A stretch of 64,000 nt of DNA, taken from Marinimicrobium locisalis. Lineage in GTDB: Bacteria > Pseudomonadota > Gammaproteobacteria > Pseudomonadales > Cellvibrionaceae. The notes beneath the pieces are model-generated. The model searched no databases. It was not told the origin of the DNA and was given only the letters and a program-made list of their open reading frames with translations. This document shows positions 9,441 through 18,352 of this stretch, piece by piece. The stretch lies in assembly GCF_039822625.1 (NCBI RefSeq), contig NZ_JBDLLG010000001.1:248001-312000 (forward strand), given 5' to 3'. The first letter of the stretch is position 1. Every line of letters starts with the position of its first letter. Both the position numbers and the translations under genes were made by a program.

Positions 9441-10703
9441 ATGAGCCACTTGTCTCCACTCCTGAAACAATCCAGCAAAGTCTGCGTCAAAAACGGCGAA
9501 GGCTCCTGGCTCTACGACACCGACGGCAACCAATACCTCGACTTCACCGCCGGCATCGGCGTCACCAGCACCGGCCACTGCCACCCGACCGTCGTAAAAG
9601 CCGCACAAGAACAAGTGGGCAACATCATCCACGCCCAATACACCACCGTCACCCACGAGCCCATGCTCAAACTCACCGACCGGCTCGTCGAAAAAATGCC
9701 CAAAGGCCTAGACTCCGTCGCCTTCAGCAACTCCGGCTCCGAGGCCGTCGAAACCGCCATGCGCCTCGCCCGTCAAGCCACCGGCCGAGCCAACATCCTT
9801 ACCTTTCACGGCGGCTTCCACGGGCGCACCATGGCCGCCGCTTCCATGACCACCTCCGGGACCAAAGTGCGTACCGGCTTCCACCCCATGATGGCCGGCG
9901 TAGTGACCAGCCCGTTTCCGCACCTCTACCGGTACGGCTGGGACGAAGACACCGCCACCGAGTTCTGCCTGAAAGAGCTGGACGAAGTGCTCAAAACCCA
10001 CAGCGCGCCCAGCGACACCGCGGCAATGATCATCGAACCGGTGCAGGGGGAGTACGGCTACTACCCAGCCCCCAAAGCCTTTCTCGAAGGCGTGGCTCAG
10101 CGCTGTAAAGACCATGGCATCCTTTTCATTGCCGACGAAATCCAAGCCGGCTACGGCCGTACCGGCCGCTTCTGGAGCCATGAGTGCGCCAACGTGAACC
10201 CCGACATCGTCGTTACCGCCAAGGGGTTGGCCAGCGGCTTTCCGCTATCGGCCATCGCCGCCTCGGAAAAACTGATGAGCAAGGGGTTGCCCGGCTCCCA
10301 AGGGGGCACCTACGGCGCCAACGCCGTTGCTTGTGCTGCCGCACTGGCCACGCTCGAAGTGGTGGAAAACGAAAAGCTGGTCGAGAACGCCGCTGCCCGG
10401 GGTGAACAGCTCTACCGCCGCCTGGACGCCTTCCGCCAGGGCACCGCGTGGATCGACGACCTCCGGGGCAAGGGCCTCATGCTCGGTATGGAAATCGCCC
10501 ACAGTCCCGAACGCCCGCGCGCGGATATCGCCGAAAGGCTCGCCGTCGAGGCGGAAAAGCGGGGCCTATTATTGCTTCGCTGCGGCACATCCGGACAAAT
10601 TATCCGCTGGCTGCCGCCGCTTGTTGTAACCGAAGAGGAGGTCGATGAGGCGGCCGACCGCTTTAATCGCGTGCTTGAGGCCGTATCCGCCGAGCTCCAG
10701 TAA
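9441..10703 (+). CDS. Class-III pyridoxal-phosphate aminotransferase (4-aminobutyrate type)
   Basis: 420 residues. Transfers an amino group from an omega-amino acid such as GABA to 2-oxoglutarate. Visible are SNSGSEAVETAMRLAR (phosphate binding), FHGGFHGRT, the Asp-bearing ILFIADEIQAGYGRTG, and the cofactor Lys about residue 261 in VTAKGLASGF. The frame is open upstream through the palindromic element, but the ATG at 9441 is preferred: it has CAGGAGC ten bases before it and gives the usual N-terminus SPLLKQSSK. Proximity to gabD supports a GabT role, although acetylornithine-type specificity is possible. The first ~575 bp have the same C-rich codon pattern as the previous gene; the rest does not. 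Confidence 0.88.
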   Translation: MSHLSPLLKQSSKVCVKNGEGSWLYDTDGNQYLDFTAGIGVTSTGHCHPTVVKAAQEQVGNIIHAQYTTVTHEPMLKLTDRLVEKMPKGLDSVAFSNSGSEAVETAMRLARQATGRANILTFHGGFHGRTMAAASMTTSGTKVRTGFHPMMAGVVTSPFPHLYRYGWDEDTATEFCLKELDEVLKTHSAPSDTAAMIIEPVQGEYGYYPAPKAFLEGVAQRCKDHGILFIADEIQAGYGRTGRFWSHECANVNPDIVVTAKGLASGFPLSAIAASEKLMSKGLPGSQGGTYGANAVACAAALATLEVVENEKLVENAAARGEQLYRRLDAFRQGTAWIDDLRGKGLMLGMEIAHSPERPRADIAERLAVEAEKRGLLLLRCGTSGQIIRWLPPLVVTEEEVDEAADRFNRVLEAVSAELQ

Positions 10704-10773
10704 GTGTGGCGAATTACAGAGCGTTTGAAAGGCAGCACAACGGCATTCTTACACAGAGCAGTGGAAAACGTTT

Positions 10774-11730
10774 ATGACAGAAATATTGGTACTCACCGCG
10801 GAAGACGAACCGGACCTGCCGGGCCTGGACGAGGTGCCCAAAGAAGTCACCGTGACTCACGTGCGTGACGAACAGGCGTTGAAAGAAGGCCTTACGCGGG
10901 CGGACGTTCTGGTGGTCACTGATTTCCGGTCCGGCATGATCGAGCGGGTATGGCCGGATCAGCCCAGCATCCGCTGGGTTCACGCCACCAGCGCCGGGGT
11001 GGATGCGCTTATGTTTCCGGCGTTGGCCCAGTCCGATATTCCTATCACCAATGCCCGCGGGACTTTCAATCGCGGCATTGCGGAATACGTGTTGGGCGCC
11101 ATTTTGCTGTTTGCCAAAGACACCATGGGAAACTTGCATTACCAGCGTCAACACCGCTGGCAACACCGAGAGACCCGCTTGATAGAGAAGCAGCGCGTCT
11201 TGATCGTCGGGGCTGGCTCCATCGGCACCACAGTTGGGCAATTGCTCAGCGCTGCCGGTCTGGAAGTAGAGGGCACCGCGCGTAGCGAGCGGGACGTTGA
11301 AGGTTTTCGCAAGGTGTACGCCCAGGCCGACATGCTGGAGCGGCTCCCCCACGCGGACTATGTGGTGATTACCGCGCCACTGACGCCCGACACCGAAGGG
11401 GTCTTTGATGAGACTGCCTTCAAAACCATGAAACCCTCCGCGCACTTGATCAACGTCGGGCGTGGTCCCATTGTTAAGACAGAAGCCCTACTGGAGGCAC
11501 TCAAGACCGGCGAGCTCGCCGGGGCGGCTTTGGATGTTTTTGAAGAAGAGCCTTTGCCAGAGCAGCACCCCTTGTGGGACCAACCTAACGTTATGATGTC
11601 CGCCCATATGGCGGGGGACTTCATCGGATGGCGACGAGCGCTGGGGGAGCAATTCACCGATAACTTTCTTCGCTGGCAAGCCGGAGATGACCTGAAGAAC
11701 CTAGTGAATAAACCGCGTGCAGACCGCTAA
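10774..11730 (+). CDS. D-2-hydroxyacid dehydrogenase
   Basis: 318 residues. NAD(P)-dependent oxidoreductase of the D-isomer-specific 2-hydroxyacid family, interconverting 2-oxoacids and D-2-hydroxyacids. The Rossmann motif VLIVGAGSIGTT lies near residue 145. The catalytic set is Arg in INVGRGPIVK, Glu in DVFEEEPLPEQHPLW and His in MMSAHMAGD, where a Met replaces the usual Pro before the His region. It sits 70 bp after the aminotransferase and 33 bp before an amidase on the same strand, so it probably reduces or oxidises an oxoacid made in this pathway. Substrate unknown. Confidence 0.88.
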   Translation: MTEILVLTAEDEPDLPGLDEVPKEVTVTHVRDEQALKEGLTRADVLVVTDFRSGMIERVWPDQPSIRWVHATSAGVDALMFPALAQSDIPITNARGTFNRGIAEYVLGAILLFAKDTMGNLHYQRQHRWQHRETRLIEKQRVLIVGAGSIGTTVGQLLSAAGLEVEGTARSERDVEGFRKVYAQADMLERLPHADYVVITAPLTPDTEGVFDETAFKTMKPSAHLINVGRGPIVKTEALLEALKTGELAGAALDVFEEEPLPEQHPLWDQPNVMMSAHMAGDFIGWRRALGEQFTDNFLRWQAGDDLKNLVNKPRADR

Positions 11731-11763
11731 GCGGTTTGATAGTCAATGTGAGGAGTACCGTCG

Positions 11764-13170
11764 ATGACCCAAGACATTTTGCGTATGACCGCTGTTCAAC
11801 TACTCGAAGGCTACCGGGACAGAAGCCTGTCGCCAGTGGATGTGGCCGGCGCTATGCTGGACCAGATTGAACGGGTCGACGGCAAGACCAACGGCTTCTG
11901 CCTGGTCGATCGGGAGACAACACTGACTCTGGCGAGAGAGTCTGAACAGCGCTACGCGCAGAATCAAACCCAGGGGCTGCTGGATGGTGTGCCGGTGGGG
12001 GTCAAAGACGTGTTCCTGACACCGATGTGGCCCACGCGCAAGGGCTCAAAAACGGTAGACCCGGATTCCACTCTCCACAAGTCCGCGCCTGCCACGGCGG
12101 CGTTGGCTCGTCATGGCTACGTCCCCATTGGCAAAACCACCACGCCGGAGTTGGGCTGGAAGGCCGTGACCGATAACCCCACCGACGGCGTCACCAACAA
12201 CCCCTGGAACCCGGACAAAACCGCCGGCGGTGCCAGTGGCGGCAGCGGCGTGGCCGTGGCATTGGGCATGTGCCCGCTTGCCCTGGGCACCGATGCGGGG
12301 GGGTCGATTCGGATTCCTTCGTCTTTCTGCGGCGTGGTGGGGTTGAAGCCCTCATTCGGCGAAGTGCCACACTGGCCGGCCAGCCCCTTTGGTACCTTGG
12401 CTCACTCCGGCCCCATGACCTGGACCGTCGAAGATTGCGCGTTGATGATGAATGTGATTGCCGAATTCGATCATCGGGATACCTACGCCATCCCGCGCCG
12501 ACACATTGACTACACCGCTAACCTGGGGCGTGGCATTCATGGGCTCAAGATTGCGTACAGCCCCAATCTGGGCTATATCGACGTGGACCCCGAAGTGGAA
12601 AAAGCGGTGGCAAACTCCGTCGAAGTCTTCCGGGAGCTGGGTGCAGAGGTCGTGCGCGTGGATCCGGGCTTTAGCGATCCTCTGCCGGCCTTTGGGCATT
12701 TATTTTACGGCGGCGTGGCCAATGCCATGCGGCATTTGGGCAGTAGAAAACGTGAAAAAATGGACCCTCAATTGGTGGGCGTGGCGGATAAAGCCAGTCG
12801 CTTGACCATGCTGGATTATATGGGGGCCGTGAATGAGTGCACCGCCTTGCGCGAACGGATGGCTCACTTCCATCAGAAGTACGATTTGCTACTCACGCCC
12901 ACACTGCCTATTACCGCTTTTAAAACCGGGCGGGAAGTACCGGAAGACTGGCCCCATACTCGTTGGCCGACCTGGACGCCGTTCACCTATCCGTTCAATA
13001 TGACGGGGCAGCCGGCGCTGACGGTACCCTGTGGATTCGATAGCACGGGCCTGCCCATTGGTTTACAACTGGTCGGTGCCCGCTTCAACGATGCACTGGT
13101 ACTGCAGACCGGGCATGCCTACCAACAGGCCAATGATCTGACTGATCATCGTCCATCACTGATGTCGTAA
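11764..13170 (+). CDS. Amidase (amidase signature family)
   Basis: 468 residues. Hydrolyses a carboxamide to acid and ammonia using the Ser-cisSer-Lys triad of the amidase signature family: Lys in VGVKDVFL, then AGGASGGSGVAVALG and GTDAGGSIRIPSSFCG. C-terminal NMTGQPALTVPCGF is also typical. GAGGAG lies eight bases before the ATG. It is followed after 13 bp by an aminotransferase, so the pair may release and then transaminate an amino acid amide or lactam-derived product. GatA is unlikely, because no gatB/gatC is nearby. Confidence 0.9.
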   Translation: MTQDILRMTAVQLLEGYRDRSLSPVDVAGAMLDQIERVDGKTNGFCLVDRETTLTLARESEQRYAQNQTQGLLDGVPVGVKDVFLTPMWPTRKGSKTVDPDSTLHKSAPATAALARHGYVPIGKTTTPELGWKAVTDNPTDGVTNNPWNPDKTAGGASGGSGVAVALGMCPLALGTDAGGSIRIPSSFCGVVGLKPSFGEVPHWPASPFGTLAHSGPMTWTVEDCALMMNVIAEFDHRDTYAIPRRHIDYTANLGRGIHGLKIAYSPNLGYIDVDPEVEKAVANSVEVFRELGAEVVRVDPGFSDPLPAFGHLFYGGVANAMRHLGSRKREKMDPQLVGVADKASRLTMLDYMGAVNECTALRERMAHFHQKYDLLLTPTLPITAFKTGREVPEDWPHTRWPTWTPFTYPFNMTGQPALTVPCGFDSTGLPIGLQLVGARFNDALVLQTGHAYQQANDLTDHRPSLMS

Positions 13171-13183
13171 GGGGAGGGCAGTC

Positions 13184-14389
13184 ATGCCACTGAGCAACAT
13201 GGACTTCGAGTTCTACGAGTCCGAGGACCCGATCTGGAACCCAGCGCTGATGACCATTCCCATTCCGGGTATCCGGAAGATGGTGAACCTGGCCTCGCAG
13301 CTGGATGACGTAATTCATTTATCCATCGGCCAGCCCGACCTGCCTACGCCGAAAAACGTAGTGAACGCGGCGGTGGAGGCCATGCAGCGTGGACAGACCG
13401 GCTACACCATGGATGCGGGCCTGCCGGAGTTGCTGGAGTCTCTCGCGATCTATTACGGCGAGCGCTACAACCGAACGTTGAACCCGGAAAACATCATGAT
13501 CACCACCGGCGCCACTGAGGCGCTGTACTTGGCCATTACCGCCGTTTCCGCTCCCGGACGTCACTTCATCATTCCAGACCCGGCGTTTATGTTGTATTCG
13601 CCCCTGATTCGGATGAACGGTGGGGAAGTAACGGAAATTCCCACTCGAGCGGAAAACAATCACCAGATTGACCCGGAAGAGGTAATAGATGCGATTGAGC
13701 CGCACACCTATGGCATTATTCTGAACTCGCCGAGCAACCCCACCGGTACCGTTTACCCGCGGGAAACTCTGGAAAAAATTGTGGAAGAGGCGGCCTATCG
13801 CGGGATTCAAGTGATTAGTGATGAGGTGTACGATCACCTGGTCTACGACGGCAAAACTTACCCCTCGGTGCTATCGTGCTGCAGTGACCTGGACCACGTC
13901 ATGGTGGTGAGCAGCTTCTCCAAAACCTACAGCATGGCGGGCATGCGCATAGGCTGGCTGATCGGGAGTCAGGGGGCCATCAAAAAGCTGCGTCGGTACC
14001 ACATGTTCACCACCACCGTGGCTAACACTCCCTGTCAATGGGCCGGGGTGGAAGCGCTCCACGGCAGTAATGACTTTATTCAGTACATGCTGGATGAATA
14101 CACCAAGCGTCGGGACCGGCTGGTGGAGCTCGTGGATCAGACCCCTCATCTTACCGGCTACAAGCCGGAAGGGGCCTTTTATCTTTTCCCTTCGCTCCCC
14201 GAAGGCGCCAACGGCACCAACGTGGCTCTGCGCCTGCTCAAGGAAACCGGCGTGTGCACCATTCCCGGAGAAACCTTTGGTAGTAGTTGCAGCAACTCCC
14301 TGCGCCTGAGTTACTCCACATCAATGGAGAATATTGAAAAGTCCTTCGAACGCATCATCCCCTGGATGGAGCAACAAGACTTCGATTAG
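13184..14389 (+). CDS. Class-I/II pyridoxal-phosphate aminotransferase
   Basis: 401 residues, aspartate-aminotransferase fold. The cofactor Lys is about residue 247 in SSFSKTYSMAGMRIGW; ILNSPSNPTGTVY and the Asp/Tyr pair VISDEVYDHLVY contact the cofactor, and LRLSYSTS carries the substrate-binding Arg. The start has GGGGAGGG just upstream. It is the last gene of the catabolic run and is followed by a strong hairpin at 14399-14429. Substrate is not decidable by eye; branched or aspartate-like amino acids are possible. Confidence 0.9.
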   Translation: MPLSNMDFEFYESEDPIWNPALMTIPIPGIRKMVNLASQLDDVIHLSIGQPDLPTPKNVVNAAVEAMQRGQTGYTMDAGLPELLESLAIYYGERYNRTLNPENIMITTGATEALYLAITAVSAPGRHFIIPDPAFMLYSPLIRMNGGEVTEIPTRAENNHQIDPEEVIDAIEPHTYGIILNSPSNPTGTVYPRETLEKIVEEAAYRGIQVISDEVYDHLVYDGKTYPSVLSCCSDLDHVMVVSSFSKTYSMAGMRIGWLIGSQGAIKKLRRYHMFTTTVANTPCQWAGVEALHGSNDFIQYMLDEYTKRRDRLVELVDQTPHLTGYKPEGAFYLFPSLPEGANGTNVALRLLKETGVCTIPGETFGSSCSNSLRLSYSTSMENIEKSFERIIPWMEQQDFD

Positions 14390-14398
14390 CCTTCGCCC

Positions 14399-14442
14399 AG
14401 CCACGGGGGCTCAGGCAGGCCCCGTGGCTCCCCCAAAGGGGG
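14399..14442 (+). terminator. Tandem hairpins after the catabolic operon
   Basis: AGCCACGGGG (14399-14408) pairs perfectly with CCCCGTGGCT (14420-14429). A second small hairpin CCCCC-AAA-GGGGG follows at 14430-14442. It starts ten bases after the stop codon, the expected place for a terminator, but lacks a clear T-run, so its strength is uncertain. Confidence 0.55.
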
Positions 14443-14663
14443 TAGACTTTGCTCCCTGACTGGCCCTTAAGGCACGTCGGACTATAAGTGTGGCTTGTTT
14501 CACAACACCGGGAAAAAGTCCCGCCAAATAAGGGCACCTAAATTTCCTTTCAGGTAATCTTACTCTCTGAATGATCGAGGTGGGCCGCGAACGGTGGCCT
14601 TCAACGCTGTTCTCTAGTGGTTCAAAAAGAGGGCGGCCCTTGAAAGAGACTTTGGAGGGTTTG

Positions 14664-16877
14664 ATGGATCAATTAATTAGAGTTGCGTTACTCACTTGTA
14701 TCCTCGGTATGGCCGCATGCGGGGGAAGCACCGAGAATGAAGGCGGCCAGCCGACTCCCGAAGATACGGCGGGCGCCAGTGACGCGGCCGGTCCGGGTTC
14801 TGATGATGGAACTGATAGATCCCCTGAGTCTTCAGCGCCGGCCGTGGCGAATGTTTACTTTTCCATTGGTGAAAACGGTGACCTTCAGCCTGCTATAGAC
14901 CTAATGGAAGATAACTCCGTTAATCTCGCCAGTTACGCCGATACGTTAGTCAACATACAAGCCACTACCACAGACTCCGCTACAACCGGAAGCGTAGAGT
15001 TCATGCTCGAGGGGCCATCGGCCAAACACCGGATTTCCAACACCAGTCCCTATACCGTGGCTAAGGCCACTGAAGGGCTCAATCCAGCAGCCGGTGATCT
15101 CGCGCTTGGCCACTACACACTAACGGTCACCCCTTGGAGCGACCGGGATAGCGCTGGGGCCATGGGGGAGCCCGTAACCCTCACCTTTAGCGTTGTTAAC
15201 GAGGGGATGGAAGTCGAACTGCAGGCCGTCGATGATAGTTACAGCCTTGTAGGGGAGAGCGTTCTGGACGTTTCCGCGAATCAAGGGTTGCTAAGCAACG
15301 ACGAGTTCGAGGAGGCTAGCGCCCTTACGGTAAGTGTGAGCGAAGCACCGTCCAACGGCCAGGTGACGCTCAGGCAGGATGGTAGTTTTTCTTACACACC
15401 CGAGGCCGGAACCGCTGGCGTGGATACCTTCACCTATATCGTCAGCGACGGCCAATCTTCCGCAACGGGGCGAGTGTCCGTTACTGTTGAGGCGGCTTCT
15501 ACCGGAGGTTTTACGCCCATTATTCCTAGCGATGACTCGAAGCTGATCTACGTTAGCGCCTCGACAGGCAGTGACGAGAATGATTGCTTAACCCCACAAA
15601 CGCCGTGTCACACCATTACCGCCGGGCGCGAGAAAATGCGTGAGGGCTACCCGGATCACCTCTATCTCAAGCGTGGCGATGTATGGCGGGACCAAGGTCT
15701 GAGTAACTTTCCCTCCGGGCGGAGTGTCGAGGAGCCCGCGATGGTCGCTTTTTATGGCGATAGCGGGCCTCGGCCAAAGCTGGAAGTGGCCAGTGCGTCC
15801 AACATCGGGAAAGGAGGCATTAATTACATTCACATTATCGGCCTTGAGTTTGCCAATTACTCTCTGGATATCAACCATTCGGAATATACCGGCTCCGGGT
15901 CCGCCAATATCGTGATGGTTGGTGACCACCAGAATATTTTGTTTGAGGACAATGTGTTCAGGCATATTGAGGTTGTGTCCCACTCTCATGATGGGAGCAC
16001 CCCCCGGGATATCACCTTCCGTCGCAATATTTGGACAGGCTATTACTGGAACAAAACCTCTTATACTCAGAGTAAGCGGCCCTCCAACATCTACGCCTCC
16101 ATTGACGGCCTTCGACTCATTGAAAACACTTTCGATCACGGCGGCTGGCACCCGGAAGTTCCCGGCGCGGGCGCCAATATGTACAGTCACAACGTTTATA
16201 CCCAAGCCGGCCAGGACGGTGACACGATTTTGCTCAAAGGCAATATCCTCACAAGAGGCGCCAGTCATGGGGCGCAGTTGCGTTCCGGCGGTTTGGCGGA
16301 AGACAATTTTTTTGCCCGCAATGCCATCGGGCTCTTGCTGGGTTATTCAGAGCCGAAAATGGTTCCGGGTGCCCGAGCTCATGCGATAAACAATGTGATC
16401 TCGGAGGGTCACTCCATGGTAAAGGGGATTGATGCCTGCAGCTTTAATAATAGCTGCACCCGCGCGGTATGGGGGCTGGATGTCGACCTGCGTGGTGCGT
16501 TGGTGGAGCAGGATGCGGATTGGCAGGTTCACGGAAATATAGTTTCGCGCCTGGCTGAGGAGGATACAGAGTGGCTTCGGCTTTACGATGACAATACCGG
16601 CCTGGTGGTCGAAGCCATAAAGAAGGCGGAGGACCCCCGCGTAACGGCCTCCAACAACATTGCCTGGCGCTGGAACGACGACGAAGGCGAGGCGCCCGAC
16701 TCGCATACCTACCCCGATCCAGACCGCACCCTTGCCGACTACAACGCCTCGCTAGGTGGTGTCAGGAACTTCGATGCGTTTATGCAGGTGGTCCTTACCC
16801 GGCCACTCCAAACCTGGGATGAGCGCTACACCGCCTATTCGATCAACGACTACATCCGCGCCGGGTTTGGCCGCTAA
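14664..16877 (+). CDS. Secreted lipoprotein: cadherin/Ig-like domain plus right-handed beta-helix
   Basis: 737 residues. The lipoprotein signal (LGMAAC with Cys about residue 18) is followed by an acidic, Ser/Pro-rich linker, a second beta-rich region, and one Ig/cadherin-like domain about 188-280 (VDDSYSLVGES ... GTFTYIVSDGQ-like pattern). From about 293 the sequence begins IYVSASTGSDENDC, typical of right-handed parallel beta-helix proteins of the pectate-lyase fold, with repeats such as NIYASIDGLRLIENTF. The start at 14664 is chosen over the upstream ATG because of GGAGGG eight bases before and the signal peptide. It may be a polysaccharide-binding or lyase-like surface protein; no catalytic residues could be assigned. 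Confidence 0.8.
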   Translation: MDQLIRVALLTCILGMAACGGSTENEGGQPTPEDTAGASDAAGPGSDDGTDRSPESSAPAVANVYFSIGENGDLQPAIDLMEDNSVNLASYADTLVNIQATTTDSATTGSVEFMLEGPSAKHRISNTSPYTVAKATEGLNPAAGDLALGHYTLTVTPWSDRDSAGAMGEPVTLTFSVVNEGMEVELQAVDDSYSLVGESVLDVSANQGLLSNDEFEEASALTVSVSEAPSNGQVTLRQDGSFSYTPEAGTAGVDTFTYIVSDGQSSATGRVSVTVEAASTGGFTPIIPSDDSKLIYVSASTGSDENDCLTPQTPCHTITAGREKMREGYPDHLYLKRGDVWRDQGLSNFPSGRSVEEPAMVAFYGDSGPRPKLEVASASNIGKGGINYIHIIGLEFANYSLDINHSEYTGSGSANIVMVGDHQNILFEDNVFRHIEVVSHSHDGSTPRDITFRRNIWTGYYWNKTSYTQSKRPSNIYASIDGLRLIENTFDHGGWHPEVPGAGANMYSHNVYTQAGQDGDTILLKGNILTRGASHGAQLRSGGLAEDNFFARNAIGLLLGYSEPKMVPGARAHAINNVISEGHSMVKGIDACSFNNSCTRAVWGLDVDLRGALVEQDADWQVHGNIVSRLAEEDTEWLRLYDDNTGLVVEAIKKAEDPRVTASNNIAWRWNDDEGEAPDSHTYPDPDRTLADYNASLGGVRNFDAFMQVVLTRPLQTWDERYTAYSINDYIRAGFGR

Positions 16878-16979
16878 CGGCTATCGGGTTCTTAAAGGCT
16901 GGTGCGGCCAAGATGGTTGGCCCGCCAGCTCGGGGCGAGTCCCTCTTTCAACGCGGCGCCTCATATCGCGAGTACCCAA

Positions 16980-17006
16980 CCAACCGGCGCCTCTTCCACC
17001 GGTTGG
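16980..17006. terminator. Hairpin between convergent genes
   Basis: CCAACCGG (16980-16987) pairs with CCGGTTGG (16999-17006) around an 11-base loop. It lies between the ends of two convergent genes, as expected of a two-way terminator, but there is no T-run on either side. Confidence 0.4.
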
Positions 17007-17026
17007 CTGCGCTGTTAGGGCACCCT

Positions 17027-17482
17027 TTACGAGGCTGGGTCGTACCATAAGCCATATTTATCTCCCTGCCACTTGAGCAAGTGGAAGAGGTGGGCCGTGG
17101 CAAGCAGCATAATCCCTCCCGCCAACGCAGGTTCGCTTAGAAAGCCTAAACAGCAAAACACAAAGCCGAAGATCTGTGCGCTTACTTCAACCCGGTTTGC
17201 TGTTGTGCGCCTGGGGCGCAATTGCAGAAAGTTAAACATAAACCATAGCTTCACAATGGGCGATAGTTTTTCCCAGTTGTCTGAGTTTTTATCAATCATA
17301 AATGTCTCCTGATTCAACGTTTCTATATCAACATCAAGAGCGGCAGCGAGACACTTTTTAGACTCTACGCTAGCGGGCTGGCCGCTTTCTATCCTCTGAA
17401 TGGTTCTTACGTTGAGCCCAGACATTTGAGCCAGTTGTTCCTGAGATAGATGTTGGCTTAAACGCAGCTGTTTTAGAATCAT
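17027..17482 (-). CDS. XRE-type helix-turn-helix regulator with C-terminal membrane segments
   Basis: 151 residues. The N-terminal 60 residues are a classic XRE domain (LRLSQHLSQEQLAQMSGL, VRTIQRIESGQ). Residues about 88-140 hold two hydrophobic stretches (VSAQIFGFVFCCLGFL and LAGGIMLLATAHLFHLL), so the repressor-like domain is tethered to the inner membrane. Such HTH-2TM proteins usually control a nearby small membrane protein or respond to membrane state. It is encoded alone, in convergent orientation to the beta-helix lipoprotein. Targets are unknown. Confidence 0.85.
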   Translation of the reverse strand: MILKQLRLSQHLSQEQLAQMSGLNVRTIQRIESGQPASVESKKCLAAALDVDIETLNQETFMIDKNSDNWEKLSPIVKLWFMFNFLQLRPRRTTANRVEVSAQIFGFVFCCLGFLSEPALAGGIMLLATAHLFHLLKWQGDKYGLWYDPAS

Positions 17483-17736
17483 GGGGTGTCTCCTGTCCTC
17501 CTGAATCAGGATTATCGGCTAAATTAGCGTCTGTCAGGAACGAAAACGGCCCGACATTTACCCGACACTACGGCTCGTTTGATTTCCTGCGCCCCTATTT
17601 CGGCTCTTCGTAGAAACCAACGGCATACTGCGGGGGAGTATGCGCCAATTATTAGGCGACTAGAACATGCCGCCCATTTTGTATAAGTTTTACTCAGTTT
17701 GGTCGCTGGAAGTCATTGCGAGAAGCGTGGAAGCGT

Positions 17737-18156
17737 TCAGGGTTTGCGATTGTCGAGCTGATTTTTCTCCTTCTCGCTCAGCGCTCGGTAGCCTCTCGGG
17801 TAGGGCCAGCCATAGCCCCAACGGAAGCGGGTTGGAAGGTAAGGGGTCCCGCCAATGCGAACCCCAACCAGCATCATCATGGCGACTCCGGGCTCTCCCG
17901 CGCGGCGAACGCATTGCAATAGTTCCCGATCCGCGGCAAGCCGCTCCCGGTAGGTGCCACCCTGCCAGTAGGCGAGGTCGTGGGCGGTACAGCATTCCAA
18001 CCAGAGTGTCTGCTGGGCTAGAGTACCGTTCGGAAAGGCGCTACAACCGTCGCTGGTAAAGGGAACGGGCCCGTCGTTCGCCTCCGAGGCGCTGGGCAGT
18101 GATAGGGTCAAGAGGAAGGCGACAAATGACAATACTTGGCTATGGAGTCGTGGCAT
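17737..18156 (-). CDS. Secreted phospholipase A2-like protein
   Basis: 139 residues. The signal peptide covers about residues 1-26 (cleavage near SASEA). The key motif is LECCTAHDLAYWQGG at about 53-67: CCxxHD is the calcium-dependent phospholipase A2 active-site pattern (His59-Asp60), with further Cys at 38 and 82. Phospholipase A2 cleaves the sn-2 ester of phospholipids. Here the third Cys of the eukaryotic CCxxHDxC motif is Ala, as in prokaryotic relatives. A longer start 12 codons upstream exists; the ATG at 18154-18156 gives a proper signal peptide. It is divergent from csaA and not part of the injection-system operon. It could be an exported lipase or a non-catalytic homologue. Confidence 0.6.
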   Translation of the reverse strand: MPRLHSQVLSFVAFLLTLSLPSASEANDGPVPFTSDGCSAFPNGTLAQQTLWLECCTAHDLAYWQGGTYRERLAADRELLQCVRRAGEPGVAMMMLVGVRIGGTPYLPTRFRWGYGWPYPRGYRALSEKEKNQLDNRKP

Positions 18157-18352
18157 GTGGTAGCGTAGCGCCTCTCTGGGAATTATTCTCATGTCTCGGT
18201 GGGCGGATGGCGAAGATCGTCAAAGCGCTCGGGAGCCTCCTGTACGCGAGTCCCGACAGGTTTAGTGTCGATGGAGACGGGGAGCCAGCCTTGTCCGGGT
18301 TTCGAATTTTATCATGTAACTACAACTTTAGATGGATATTGAGGGAGCCACA

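Noticed and set aside
17623..17643. GCATACT/AGTATGC hairpin in the gap between the XRE and phospholipase-like genes
   Set aside because: Seven base pairs with a G-rich loop and no T-run; could occur by chance, so not listed as an element.
17713..17760. GTCATTGCGAG, resembling part of a widespread bacterial intergenic repeat
   Set aside because: The match is short and breaks off after 11 bases; no hairpin partner is nearby and it runs into a coding end.
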